Below, in pieces: positions 1 to 8,088 of a stretch of 64,000 bases of DNA. The first letter of the stretch is position 1, and each line of letters opens with the position of its first letter. Origin of the DNA: Novosphingobium sp. Rr 2-17 (GTDB lineage Bacteria > Pseudomonadota > Alphaproteobacteria > Sphingomonadales > Sphingomonadaceae). The translations under genes and the position numbers were made by a program. The notes beneath the pieces were generated by a model. It did not search any database, was not told the DNA's origin, and saw only the letters and a program-made list of their open reading frames with translations. Location of the stretch: positions 1 through 64,000 of the forward strand of contig NZ_AKFJ01000084.1 in assembly GCF_000272475.1 (NCBI RefSeq). The letters run 5' to 3'.

Positions 1-834
1 ACAAATAGCGCTTACTTGTAGGCAATGTTTCAACTCCCGGTGTAGTTATGCTTAGGTAAATTACTTTAGATAGATGTCGTTCTCCGAGGAGACCGGACTG
101 GCTGGTTCCTCGTATCCCCATCATAGGAATCTTTTTCTCAGCTCGTGGATGGTTGAAAAAATATCGACATCGGTGTGTTTCGCGGCTGAGCGGCCTTTTG
201 GCTCAGGCCGTCCCCCCCAGGAGCGCCCCCGCGTTTGCAGCGGGTTTTGGCAGGATCGTCATGGGAAAGTCCCACGCGCTCAGGGTGACGACGCGGCACA
301 CCCTTATGGCCCTGGCCGACAGGGAATTCAGCATGTCGCTGAAGGATGCCAAGGCGCTCTGTGAGGTCATTGCGCGCGGCATTGCCGAAAGCGACAAGCG
401 CGAATTTCAGCGAACCCGCGCTGAAGAGGCGCGCACTCTGGGGAAGCGGCGGAAAAGAGAAACGCCAAAGACCCGTCATTCACCAAGTGGGGGATATTGG
501 CCGAGGGGGCGTGATGAAGGCCGTCGAGATCTGTGCTCGGGAACACTGAAGTTCTGAACGTTGACACGGGTGACGACTTCAGACGGCTGCGTGCGTTTGG
601 AGACCTCTATTGTCGGACCAGCAGCACACACAATCGATCATTCGAAGTGGTTCGCCGACCCCCTCGTCATTCGACCCACGGAAGCGCTCAGATCAACGAA
701 CGGCCATTTTGGAGATCAAGCGTGCCGATGACGAATGGCGAAGTTTGGGGTGCAAAGCCATCGCCATCGAGATGATCCAGGGGACGGCGGCTAATGCCTG
801 AACCTGAAGTTCGCTCTGGCATATTTCTGCCGCC
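1..834. other. Gene-poor left edge, no supportable gene
   Basis: The first 834 bases contain only short open frames that overlap one another on both strands. The best candidate is a plus-strand frame running from an ATG at 260 to 557. Its first 55 residues or so are charged and helical-looking (MALADREFS, DAKALCEVIARG), but the tail turns into low-quality sequence and I recognise no family. The first 70 bases are noticeably more AT-rich than the rest of the window. Together with the transposase remnant just downstream, this suggests decayed or accessory DNA. I would not call a gene here without homology support. Confidence 0.4.
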
Positions 835-1104
835 GCAACGCTTGATCGAGGCGAGGATGTCGTCGGCGGATTTGGTCCATCGGAAGGGTTGGGATTGGCG
901 GTGGGCGTGAAGTGGACATGCCAGCGCGGTCGCTTGACCAAGCAGCCTGGGATGATTTGCGTCTTGTGCGTGGCCTAGTTGTCCATGGCCAGGTGGACAT
1001 CGAGATCGGCTGGGACATGGGCTTCGATCTGGTCGAGAAACGTGCGGAACTCGCTGCCTCTGTGCCGGCAAAAGCATTTACCGATAACCTTTCGTTTTGA
1101 CCAT
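835..1104 (-). pseudogene. IS630-family transposase remnant
   Basis: Reading the minus strand gives KVIGKCFCRHRGSEF, then FRTFLDQIEAHVPADLDVHL and AMDN, all typical of the DDE catalytic half of IS630-type transposases. Three lesions follow. An in-frame TAG at 975-977 stands where the family has the tyrosine after AMDN. The frame then resumes with ATHKTQII and VKRPRWHVHFTPT. The block that normally follows HFTPT (SASWxNQVERFF and about 40 more residues) is missing. Finally the C-terminal FRWTKSADDILASIKRC lies in another frame, so one base has also been gained or lost. No intact terminal repeats were seen. The element is inactive. The family call rests on motif recognition, not a database search. 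Confidence 0.85.
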
Positions 1105-1143
1105 GTACGGTCAACGGCTCGGAAAATGCGTGATCAACAGACC

Positions 1144-1174
1144 AGAGCGTTTTCACTCAATATGAAAACGTTCT
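1144..1174. repeat. AGAGCGTTTTC hairpin element before folB
   Basis: The arms CGTTTTCA (1148-1155) and TGAAAACG (1163-1170) are perfect inverted repeats around a 7-base loop, extended outwards by AGAG and TTCT with one G-T pair. The element lies 15-45 bases before the folB start. The same AGAGCGTTTTC word recurs at 52735-52745 inside a larger palindromic intergenic repeat, so this is probably a copy or half-copy of a dispersed sphingomonad repeat rather than a dedicated operator. Confidence 0.55.
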
Positions 1175-1188
1175 AGAGGGCGCGCATC

Positions 1189-1560
1189 ATGGCCGATTCG
1201 CTTATCCTGGAAGTTGCCGATTTTGAGCACGATGTCCTTACCGGCATCTACTCGGAAGAGACCGGCAAGCCGCAGCCGTTGCGTTTCTCGATCGCGGTGC
1301 GGCTCAAGCCCGCCGATCGCTACGCCCCCGAAACCCCGCTGAGCGCCAGCAAGAACTACATGGACTTGAAGTTCGCGGCGAGCGAGGCGCTGCCTCGGGG
1401 GCTGCACTTCAAGCTGATCGAGGCCGTGGCCGATCACGTGTGCGAAACCTTGTTCCTGCAGGACACGCGGGTGACCGCCGTGACCGTCAAGATCGTCAAG
1501 CTCGCGCTGAGCGAGGCGGGCGAGAGCATCGGCATCACCCTCACTCGCGAAAGGCGGTGA
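1189..1560 (+). CDS. folB: Dihydroneopterin aldolase
   Basis: This 123-residue protein matches the FolB length of about 120. FolB converts 7,8-dihydroneopterin to 6-hydroxymethyl-dihydropterin plus glycolaldehyde in cytosolic folate synthesis. The N-terminal strand and DVLTGIYSEE loop, a central segment SKNYMDLKF, the helix HFKLIEAVADHVCE (about residues 70-83) carrying the conserved glutamate, and the C-terminal VKIVKL strand with the conserved lysine all fit the T-fold family. An AGAGGG ribosome site precedes the ATG. The stop overlaps the GTG start of the next gene by four bases, so the two are co-translated at the head of the moa run. The related FolX epimerase has the same fold but FolB is the usual alphaproteobacterial assignment. 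Confidence 0.88.
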   Translation: MADSLILEVADFEHDVLTGIYSEETGKPQPLRFSIAVRLKPADRYAPETPLSASKNYMDLKFAASEALPRGLHFKLIEAVADHVCETLFLQDTRVTAVTVKIVKLALSEAGESIGITLTRERR

Positions 1561-1919
1561 GGGACGTTCTCCATCTTGGCCCGCTTGCTGCCGATCCGCT
1601 GGAAGCCGCCGCCGATCTGCACGCACGGCTGTTGCCGGCTATCGAGGCGACGCTTACCGGCGGTGCCGATCCGCTGACGCTGGTGTTCCTGCCCGCGCCG
1701 CGCGAGCATCGGGCCTGGCGGCTGGCGCTGGTGCAAGGTCTGGCCCGCCGCTTTGCGCCTTCGCGCGTGAACGCGGTGGAGGGCGACCAGCCCGAGGCCG
1801 TCGCGGCGGCGATCGAGTGGCTGGCCGGCGCGCAAGCGATGACCGGGCAATTGCTTCCGCTGGAAGCGGTGGGCGCCGATGGAACTGACGGGGCCGGAGT
1901 GCTATATCCTACGGCATGA
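1557..1919 (+). CDS. Unknown Rossmann-like small protein
   Basis: A GTG at 1557 lies in the GTGA overlap with folB and gives a 120-residue protein beginning VRDVLHLGPLAADPLEAAADL. The frame is open further upstream, but that part is folB in another frame. The middle (DPLTLVFLPAPREHRAW) and the C-terminal EAVAAAIEWLAGAQAMTGQ look like the late part of a short-chain dehydrogenase Rossmann fold, without a cofactor glycine motif. The product may therefore be a degenerate, non-catalytic member. Its stop overlaps the moaA start (ATGA), placing it tightly between folB and moaA. Function unknown. A link with pterin metabolism is suggested only by position. Confidence 0.68.
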   Translation: MRDVLHLGPLAADPLEAAADLHARLLPAIEATLTGGADPLTLVFLPAPREHRAWRLALVQGLARRFAPSRVNAVEGDQPEAVAAAIEWLAGAQAMTGQLLPLEAVGADGTDGAGVLYPTA

Positions 1920-2935
1920 GCGCGCCTGCACCCCTCGTCGATCAATTCCAGCGTCGTATCACGTACTTGCGCTTGTCAGTGACCGACCGCTGCGACTTGC
2001 GCTGCACGTACTGCATGCCCGAGCGGATGACCTTCCTGCCCAAGAAGGAAGTGCTGACCCTCGACGAGATGCACGACATGGCGCTGGGCTTCATCAAGCG
2101 CGGCATTACCAAGCTGCGTTTGACCGGCGGCGAACCGCTGGTGCGGCGCGACATGATCGAACTGGTCCGTGCGCTGGGTCGGCGGATTCGCGCCGATGAC
2201 GGTAACGGCGTCCTCGAAGAACTGACCCTTACCACCAACGGCACGCGCCTTTCCCAATTTGCGGAAGATCTGTCCGCAGCGGGCGTGCGACGGATCAACG
2301 TCTCGCTAGACACCCTCGATCGCGCCGCCTTTGCGCGGTTGACGCGGACCGATGCGTTGCCATCGGTGCTGGAAGGCATCGCTGCGGCGCAAGCGGCAGG
2401 GCTGAAGGTCAAGATCAACGTGGTCGCGCTCAAGAGCGTGAACGAACACGAAATCCCCGACATCATCGCCTGGGCGCACGGCCAGGGTTGCGAAGTGACG
2501 CTGATCGAAGTGATGCCGCTGGGCGAGATCGAGGAAGACCGGCTCGATCATTACCTGCCGCTTTCCGGGGTTGAGCAAGCGCTGCGCCAGCGCTGGACGC
2601 TCACCCCCAGCGGCCACCGCACCGGCGGCCCGGCGCGTTACTGGGACGTGCCCGAAACCGGCGGGCGGCTGGGCCTCATCACGCCCTTGACCAACAACTT
2701 TTGCGAAGGCTGCAATCGCATCCGCGTCACCGCGACCGGGCAACTCTACGCCTGCCTGGGCGGCAACGAGCAAGTCGACTTGCGCGCCGCCTTGCGCTCC
2801 GACCATCCGCACGAGGCGCTCGACGAAGCACTGGATACCGCCATGCGGATCAAGCCTGCACGCCACCACTTCGCGATCGACGCACGCGGTGCGGCGCCCG
2901 CGCTGGCGCGCCACATGTCGACCACCGGGGGCTGA
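1916..2935 (+). CDS. moaA: GTP 3',8-cyclase MoaA
   Basis: MoaA is a radical SAM enzyme that converts GTP to 3',8-cyclo-7,8-dihydro-GTP, the first step of molybdenum cofactor synthesis. The SAM-binding cluster motif CxxxCxxC is at C26, C30 and C33. The second 4Fe-4S cluster uses C263, C266 and C280 (FCEGCNRIRV...YAC). GGEP follows the first motif as expected, and the protein ends in the conserved GG dipeptide. At 339 residues the length is normal. The ATG overlaps the preceding stop by four bases, and moaD follows within ten bases, so it belongs to one operon with moaD and moaE. Confidence 0.97.
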   Translation: MSAPAPLVDQFQRRITYLRLSVTDRCDLRCTYCMPERMTFLPKKEVLTLDEMHDMALGFIKRGITKLRLTGGEPLVRRDMIELVRALGRRIRADDGNGVLEELTLTTNGTRLSQFAEDLSAAGVRRINVSLDTLDRAAFARLTRTDALPSVLEGIAAAQAAGLKVKINVVALKSVNEHEIPDIIAWAHGQGCEVTLIEVMPLGEIEEDRLDHYLPLSGVEQALRQRWTLTPSGHRTGGPARYWDVPETGGRLGLITPLTNNFCEGCNRIRVTATGQLYACLGGNEQVDLRAALRSDHPHEALDEALDTAMRIKPARHHFAIDARGAAPALARHMSTTGG

Positions 2936-2941
2936 GGGGTG

Positions 2942-3202
2942 ATGGCGACGAAGCTGATTTTCCTGGGTCGTCTGGAGGATCTGGCCGGCCGTGCCGAGGA
3001 CGAGATGTCTCCAAAGGCTCCACTCGACTGGAAGGGTATTCTGGAATGGCTGGGTGATTGGTATTCGTCCGATCTGGTCGATGCGGTTGACGGTCATCGT
3101 GTCAAGATCGCGGTGAACGGCGCGCTGGTGGCCGATAAAAGCGGCATCGTGGTGGGCGATGGCGACGAGATCGCCTTCCTGCCGCCGGTGTCGGGCGGCT
3201 GA
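2942..3202 (+). CDS. moaD: Molybdopterin synthase small subunit
   Basis: MoaD is the ubiquitin-like sulfur carrier that, as C-terminal thiocarboxylate, donates sulfur to cPMP in the MoaD2-MoaE2 synthase. The 86-residue product ends PPVSGG, the required GG tail, and has the beta-grasp pattern with VKIAVNGALV and GDEIAFLPP near the end. A GTG at 2939 precedes the chosen ATG at 2942, and either could serve. The middle section (DWKGILEWLGDWYSSDL) is a little divergent from enteric MoaD. One base separates the stop from moaE. Confidence 0.92.
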   Translation: MATKLIFLGRLEDLAGRAEDEMSPKAPLDWKGILEWLGDWYSSDLVDAVDGHRVKIAVNGALVADKSGIVVGDGDEIAFLPPVSGG

Positions 3203-3203
3203 C

Positions 3204-3647
3204 ATGGCCGACGTCCGCCTCCTGACCGAGCCGTTCGATCCTGCGGCAGAGCTATCGGCCTTCGCCGCCGCCTATCCCGAAGCCGGCGGTATCGCCAGCT
3301 TCCTGGGACAAGTGCGTGCCGGCGGCGGGGTGGAGGCGCTGGAACTGCGCCACTATGCGCCGCTGACGTTACCGGCGATGCGGGCGCTCGGCGTACAAGT
3401 ACAAGGCCGCTGGGATCTCGACGGCCTGCTGGTGATCCACCGCAGCGGGGTGATGAACCCCGGCGATCCGATCGTCCTGGTCGCCGCCGCCTCGCGCCAC
3501 CGGCGAGATGCCTTTGCCGCCGCAGACTTTGCGATGGACCACCTCAAGAGCGAATCGTGGTTCTGGAAACGCGAACAGGCGAACGGCCAGTGGCGCTGGG
3601 TCGAACCGCGCGAGCAGGATTTCGAAGATATCGCCCGCTGGCAGTAA
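3204..3647 (+). CDS. moaE: Molybdopterin synthase catalytic subunit
   Basis: MoaE is the large subunit that binds precursor Z (cPMP) and builds the dithiolene of molybdopterin using MoaD thiocarboxylate. In 147 residues the protein shows the family signatures VIHRSGVMNPGDPIV, the SRHRRDAF motif and the lysine-containing DHLKSE...WKRE block that supplies active-site lysines. The ATG lies one base after the moaD stop. The upstream in-frame extension is the moaD reading in another frame and was not used. moaA-moaD-moaE are contiguous. moaB, moaC and moeA are not in this window. Confidence 0.94.
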   Translation: MADVRLLTEPFDPAAELSAFAAAYPEAGGIASFLGQVRAGGGVEALELRHYAPLTLPAMRALGVQVQGRWDLDGLLVIHRSGVMNPGDPIVLVAAASRHRRDAFAAADFAMDHLKSESWFWKREQANGQWRWVEPREQDFEDIARWQ

Positions 3648-3649
3648 GC

Positions 3650-4177
3650 TCAGGTCTTCAGCTTGCCTGCCAGCGTCGCCAGCACCGCATCCTGTGCCGC
3701 GATCCAGTCACCGACTTGTTTGCGGGCCTCGCCAATGGCGAGCGCGCTGGGCGATTCGTCGGTGGGAGCGGCATCGCGCGCATCGGCGTAGAGCACGTCC
3801 AGTTCGCCCATCGCCACCATCGCTTGCGAGCGGCTGCCTTCCAGCACGCCCAGGGCGACGCTGCCGCTGCTCCACGAATCGGTACCGACCGCGCCGGCAG
3901 CGTCAGCCGCGCGCTCAGCCGCAGGGCGCTTGGCCTGGAACCGCTCGTTGGCATCGCGCGCGGAGGCCACTAAGCCCTGAAGCCGCGTGGTCAGGTCGGC
4001 ACTGGCAGGCGGCAACGCTGCCGGCGGGGCAGCGTCCGTCCCCGGTGCACCCGGAGCGGAGCCGCTGACACGCTCGACATTGCGGATCGCAAGCGAGGGA
4101 TATTTGCCCGTCGTGCCACAAGCCGTGGCAACGAGGGGAAGCAGCAGGGCCGCTACGCGAAACTTGGTCGACATCAT
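3650..4177 (-). CDS. Putative lipoprotein, unknown function
   Basis: A 175-residue protein starting MMSTKFRV with a hydrophobic signal segment and a cysteine in LVATAC, a plausible lipobox, so it is probably exported and lipidated. The mature part has a proline/alanine linker and then a helical C-terminal domain of about 120 residues (TTRLQGLVASARDAN through DAVLATLAGKLKT). It faces moaE tail to tail with two bases between the stops. The second of the two adjacent methionines (4174) could also be the start. No family was recognised. Confidence 0.7.
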   Translation of the reverse strand: MMSTKFRVAALLLPLVATACGTTGKYPSLAIRNVERVSGSAPGAPGTDAAPPAALPPASADLTTRLQGLVASARDANERFQAKRPAAERAADAAGAVGTDSWSSGSVALGVLEGSRSQAMVAMGELDVLYADARDAAPTDESPSALAIGEARKQVGDWIAAQDAVLATLAGKLKT

Positions 4178-4341
4178 CGCAACGCCATAGCATGACGTTG
4201 GCGGGCGGGGAGAGGCTTTCGTCGGATACGCACTGCGATCTTCGAAGCGGGGTTGCCTGGCGGGTTGGTTTGGATTTCCGGTTTCGCCCAGCACGGTCAT
4301 TAAGGCAATCAGCGGATCATCCCGATTGCCGACATTCGCCT

Positions 4342-4647
4342 TTAGTTGATGAAGTGCCAACCTCGGCCATCGATCGCTAGCCAGCTCTTGTGATTGGTCC
4401 AGCCCCCCTTGCTGCGCGTCTGCCAGACACATTCAAACTCGGTCGGCTCTTCGTCGGAGCCGATGCAACGTATCACGCGAATAGAGGAAACCGTCACATT
4501 TGCAGCATCGACGTCATCCAACTGAGCTGGGTCTGCGGCCCTTATCGCCGCCATCATTTCACTGGGAGTAATCTGGGCACGATTGACCGCCAGCGCTGAT
4601 GCCGGGATCAGGATCGCAATTGCTGCGAAAAACGTCAGGACATTCAT
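4342..4647 (-). CDS. Small secreted protein, unknown
   Basis: 101 residues with a clear Sec signal peptide (MNVLTFFAAIAILIPASALA) and a mature domain of about 80 residues containing two cysteines in CIGSDEEPTEFEC, which could form a disulfide in the periplasm. It ends with a tryptophan-rich segment (WLAIDGRGWHFIN). It is the second of three consecutive minus-strand small genes. No family was recognised and nothing in the context assigns a role. Confidence 0.6.
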   Translation of the reverse strand: MNVLTFFAAIAILIPASALAVNRAQITPSEMMAAIRAADPAQLDDVDAANVTVSSIRVIRCIGSDEEPTEFECVWQTRSKGGWTNHKSWLAIDGRGWHFIN

Positions 4648-4735
4648 TCGATAACCACTGCATTGTTGCGAAGGTCGTTACGTCTGCTTGCTGTCGGAAG
4701 CCTTATTCAACCTGCCATTCGGCTAACCACCAGTG

Positions 4736-5041
4736 TTAGTCATTCGTCCGAACCCGACGCGCTTTCTTGACAGACCAAAACGCAATAGCGCTCAGAACAC
4801 CGGCACCAGCCAGATGCAGCATATTGAAATGCACGACGAAGCCGCCACCATCTTGATAAAGTGCTTCGATGGAAGCGTGGATGACTAAGGCTGCCGTAAA
4901 GAGGCTGGCCAGGAAGGCGACCGGAAATGCCGTCCACCCCCAACGCATCGGCATGATGGCAGCGAAGGCCGCAGTCAGCGCTACTATGCCAACGATTAGC
5001 ACTAAGCTCTCGGCCACAAACAGCGAATGAGGGAGAATCAT
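4736..5041 (-). CDS. Small three-helix membrane protein
   Basis: 101 residues with three hydrophobic segments (about residues 10-30, 36-56 and 72-92) and a basic C-terminus (KKARRVRTND). It would be an inner membrane protein with its positive tail in the cytoplasm. No catalytic motif was seen. It shares orientation with the two neighbours downstream but is separated from them by 88 bases, so a common transcript is possible and unproven. Confidence 0.6.
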   Translation of the reverse strand: MILPHSLFVAESLVLIVGIVALTAAFAAIMPMRWGWTAFPVAFLASLFTAALVIHASIEALYQDGGGFVVHFNMLHLAGAGVLSAIAFWSVKKARRVRTND

Positions 5042-5198
5042 CTCACCAATCTATCAAGATAATCGATGACCGCTATGCTCATTTGGTGTCTTGAGCCGGA
5101 CAGGCCATTGTCCACCAAAGGCAAGCCGTCCCGGCTTGCTAGAGGCGGCGGGCAGAAGCGGCGATTGCAGGCATTTTGAGAGGTGATACGCTCTGCAA

Positions 5199-5678
5199 AT
5201 GAACCTGGCATTCCTCGCTGTCTCGTTATTGTCCTCCAGCGCGCCCGTTACGCCGCCGGCTGCGACGTTGCGCGTGGATGGGGACCAATCGACCTTCATG
5301 GTGGAGGTGACGGGAGGGCTTGCCGCTGGTTACCAAATCGCCATCGATTGTACGGAGAAATGCGCAAGGCCGGTTCATTATCGTGAGGCCACCGGCGACG
5401 CACCTTTAGGGCTGTTTTCTCGCGATCAGAACGGCTTGGTGTTTTCCACCTGGTCTGGCGGTTCAGCCTATCGCGTGAGGGTCTGGTCCGTGGCGGGCGA
5501 CACCGTGCGGAAGGTCGCGGAAATGTCGAGCCGTGGCAGGCCCGACTTCCTATCGGACTCTCATGGATGGCCGATGATCCAGACCTATGAACGTATCGGT
5601 AGCGCCGCTGGGTTGCGCCGTGTGCGCTGGACCTTCGTCGGCGGCCACTTTATGCGTTTCAAAGCAGACGGCAGATAG
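5199..5678 (+). CDS. Secreted protein of unknown function
   Basis: 159 residues beginning with a short hydrophobic leader (MNLAFLAVSLLSSSAPV) followed by a beta-rich sequence with two close cysteines (DCTEKC, near residue 50). The composition fits an exported single-domain protein. It has no close neighbours on its strand and lies before the rplU promoter region. A GTG-type start further upstream is not needed because the leader begins at this ATG, preceded by GAGAGGTG about 12 bases away. No family was recognised. Confidence 0.58.
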   Translation: MNLAFLAVSLLSSSAPVTPPAATLRVDGDQSTFMVEVTGGLAAGYQIAIDCTEKCARPVHYREATGDAPLGLFSRDQNGLVFSTWSGGSAYRVRVWSVAGDTVRKVAEMSSRGRPDFLSDSHGWPMIQTYERIGSAAGLRRVRWTFVGGHFMRFKADGR

Positions 5679-5896
5679 CCACCCAACAACGAAAGTTCAG
5701 CCTGACTCGCTCCCCACGGTTGAGCGCGGTTGACACGAATCGTCTGTTCCCCTAACGGCTCCGTCTCCTCCGGCACCCCGCAGCAGCGGGATAGTCGGTG
5801 CGTCGCCCGCAAGGCTCCAACGGTTTTCGTCGGACCCAGCGGCCGGGGCAGTTTGTTTCGGCTCGTTACGGGCTCATTGATTTAGGTAAGGGCACC

Positions 5897-6193
5897 ATGT
5901 TCGCAGTTGTGCGCACGGGCGGCAAGCAATATCGGGTTGCCGCCGGAGACAAGATCGCGGTTGAGAAGCTGGCTGGTGAAGCCGGTGACAAGATCACCCT
6001 GGGCGACATCCTGCTCGCCGGCAACGACGGCAGCATTGCCGACGTGGCGAACATCACGGTTGCGGCCGAGATTATCGCGCAGGCCAAGGGTGAAAAGGTC
6101 GTGGTGTTCAAGAAGCGCCGCCGTCACAACTATCGTCGCAAGAACGGCCACCGCCAGCAGCTCACGCTGCTGCGCATCGTGTCGGTCGGCTGA
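5897..6193 (+). CDS. rplU: 50S ribosomal protein L21
   Basis: L21 binds 23S rRNA near domains I-IV and is needed for assembly of the large subunit. The 98-residue product opens with the hallmark [14 protein letters not shown] and ends with the basic block [20 protein letters not shown]. The frame is open upstream to 5798, but the conserved N-terminus fixes the start at 5897, preceded by TAGGTAAGGG. It is followed 24 bases later by rpmA, the standard rplU-rpmA pair. Confidence 0.98.
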   Translation: MFAVVRTGGKQYRVAAGDKIAVEKLAGEAGDKITLGDILLAGNDGSIADVANITVAAEIIAQAKGEKVVVFKKRRRHNYRRKNGHRQQLTLLRIVSVG

Positions 6194-6217
6194 CTCAAGA
6201 CTTCGGAGTAGATCGAA

Positions 6218-6487
6218 ATGGCACATAAAAAAGCAGGCGGTTCGTCGCGCAACGGTCGCGACTCTGCAGGCCGTCGTCTCGGCGTGAAGAAGTTCGGCGG
6301 TCAGGAAGTGATCGGCGGCAACATCATCATTCGCCAGCGCGGCACTCGCGTATACCCCGGCGTGAACGTGGGTATCGGCAAGGACCACACCTTGTTCGCT
6401 CTCGCGGAAGGCCGCGTGCGCTTCCACGATGGCAAGCAGGGTCGCAAGTACGTCTCGGTAGACGTCATGGCGCAAGCCGCCGAATAA
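6218..6487 (+). CDS. rpmA: 50S ribosomal protein L27
   Basis: L27 reaches into the peptidyl transferase centre with its N-terminal tail. The 89-residue product begins [16 protein letters not shown], the unmistakable tail, followed by [10 protein letters not shown] and [12 protein letters not shown]. There is no N-terminal cleavable extension of the Firmicute type. A GGAG ribosome site precedes the ATG. It forms an operon with rplU and is closed by a hairpin and a T-tract terminator downstream. Confidence 0.98.
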   Translation: MAHKKAGGSSRNGRDSAGRRLGVKKFGGQEVIGGNIIIRQRGTRVYPGVNVGIGKDHTLFALAEGRVRFHDGKQGRKYVSVDVMAQAAE

Positions 6488-6505
6488 TCGGATGGTCATG
6501 CCATG

Positions 6506-6526
6506 GGCCATCCTGACGGGATGGCC
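6506..6526 (+). repeat. Perfect hairpin after rpmA
   Basis: GGCCATCC and GGATGGCC form an 8-bp perfect stem with a five-base loop, 18 bases after the rpmA stop. There is no T tract directly after it. It probably protects the 3' end of the rplU-rpmA message or acts together with the terminator at 6557. Confidence 0.6.
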
Positions 6527-6556
6527 CCGCCGAACCTTCTGAAGGCTCGGCAGAAC

Positions 6557-6588
6557 GAGGGAGAGGGCCCCGCCCGTCTCCCTCTTTT
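6557..6588 (+). terminator. Rho-independent terminator of rplU-rpmA
   Basis: GAGGGAGA and TCTCCCTC pair perfectly around a 12-base GC-rich loop, immediately followed by TTTT. The position, 70 bases after the rpmA stop, fits termination of the ribosomal protein operon. Confidence 0.85.
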
Positions 6589-6759
6589 CGTATCTCCCTC
6601 TCGCATGCACCTGGTTTCCTGAACTCGGGTTCCCGCGCAAGGCCAGCCATTGGTCGCGCCTTCGGGAACTTTGATGAAGGTTCTGGCGCAAACCCGGTGT
6701 GCGTAATGGCACTGTCACGCCCGCCCCTTAGGGGCCCGGCGGGGGATGGAGAGACGAGT

Positions 6760-7341
6760 ATGTTCATTCGTAGCGAAAGGCTGTTCCTTCGGCCCGGCTG
6801 GCCCGAGGATCGCGATGACCTCCTGGCGCGGATCGCCGACGAGAAGATCGTTCGCAATTTGTCCACCGTGCCCTGGCCCTACACGGGCGAGGACGCGGGA
6901 CGCTTTCTGATGCTGCCCGAGGACCGGTTCCTGCCGCGTTTCCTCGTCACCAAGCCCAACGTGGGCGCCGAACCTGGCGCCCGCCTGGTCGGCGGTGCGG
7001 GTTTGTCGCTGCTCGATGGTGAAGTGAACCTGGGCTACTGGATCGCGCCTGGCGAATGGGGCCGCGGTTACGCGACCGAGGCCGCACGCGCCGTTCTGAA
7101 TCTGGCCCGCACGCTGGGCCACCGGCGAGTCGTTGCCAGCCACTACATCGACAATGCCGCATCGGGCCGCGTCCTGGAAAAGGTCGGTTTCCGCCGCACC
7201 GGGCGCGTCATCGAGCGCTTCAGCAAGTGCCGGGGCCACGCCGTCCCTTCGCGCGAGTTCGAAGTGGTGTTCGACGCGCCGGGCCAATGCGATGGAGACG
7301 ATGGCATGGGGGGATCGATTATCGGCCGTCGCGCCGCCTGA
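6760..7341 (+). CDS. GNAT acetyltransferase (RimJ-like)
   Basis: 193 residues of the GNAT fold, which transfers acetyl from acetyl-CoA to an amine. It opens MFIRSERLFLRPGWPED, typical of the RimJ/RimL-like branch, contains GYWIAPGEWGRGYATEAARAVLN with the acetyl-CoA pyrophosphate loop (about residues 88-110), and has the C-terminal VLEKVGFRRTGR. An upstream ATG is in frame at 6697, but the family starts at 6760, after a GGAGAGACGAG ribosome site. The next gene is a paralogue. The substrate cannot be told. Confidence 0.85.
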   Translation: MFIRSERLFLRPGWPEDRDDLLARIADEKIVRNLSTVPWPYTGEDAGRFLMLPEDRFLPRFLVTKPNVGAEPGARLVGGAGLSLLDGEVNLGYWIAPGEWGRGYATEAARAVLNLARTLGHRRVVASHYIDNAASGRVLEKVGFRRTGRVIERFSKCRGHAVPSREFEVVFDAPGQCDGDDGMGGSIIGRRAA

Positions 7342-7511
7342 ATCGGCGCGACAATGGGAGGTGCGGCGGCGGCGGTGGTGTGCTGACGATAGCTGCGTCC
7401 GATTCCGTTCACGGCACGTCCTAAAGTTCGTGCAAATCGCTCGCATTCGTGCTTCAAGTAGATTCGCCGGAAAAATAATCCGGAATAAATAATAACGACG
7501 GAGAACCGATT

Positions 7512-8087
7512 ATGTTCGTCCGCACGGAGAGGATGTTCCTGAGGCCTGCCTGGCCCGAAGATCTTGACGACCTCGTCGAGATTCTCGGCGAGGAGGGTGT
7601 TCAGTGTACTGTCGGCGTTTCGCCCCTGTTGCGGGATGTGGCGGGAATTGCCGCGTTCCTCAATCGATCGAGCGATCCGCGATTGCCTCATCTGGTCATG
7701 TACTTGCGCGCGCCCGATGGCCCTCGGCTGGTCGGCGGTATCGCGTTGGCGGCTGACGAGGATGGCGGTGTCGAGATCAGCTATTGGATCGTCGCGCGGT
7801 ATCGAGGACGCGGCTTTGCGCGCGAAGCCTTGCGGGCGGTGATGAACCAGGCCCGGGCGCTTGGCTATCGGCGCGTGGTGGCCAAGCACTTTGCCGAGGG
7901 TTTGGCTACACATCGGGTGCTGGAAAGCGTGGGATTTGCCGACACCGGCAAAGTCCATTCGCGCTACAGCAATGCGCGCGGCATGGAGTTTGCGGCGCGT
8001 ACGTACGTTGCCGATCTGGCCACGCGGCCATGGCACGGCTTACCCGATGCAGATGTGATCGCACCGGCTCCGGCCATGTGCGCCTGA
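7512..8087 (+). CDS. GNAT acetyltransferase, tandem paralogue
   Basis: 191 residues, clearly related to the gene just upstream: MFVRTERMFLRPAWPED, ISYWIVARYRGRGFAREALRAVM with the acetyl-CoA loop, and RVLESVGFADTGKVHSRYS line up with the same motifs in order. The middle has diverged, so the duplication is old. The two copies are separated by 170 bases that include a relatively AT-rich stretch and a purine-rich ribosome site. The C-terminal 20 residues are unique to this copy. Substrate unknown. Confidence 0.83.
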   Translation: MFVRTERMFLRPAWPEDLDDLVEILGEEGVQCTVGVSPLLRDVAGIAAFLNRSSDPRLPHLVMYLRAPDGPRLVGGIALAADEDGGVEISYWIVARYRGRGFAREALRAVMNQARALGYRRVVAKHFAEGLATHRVLESVGFADTGKVHSRYSNARGMEFAARTYVADLATRPWHGLPDADVIAPAPAMCA

Positions 8088-8088
8088 C

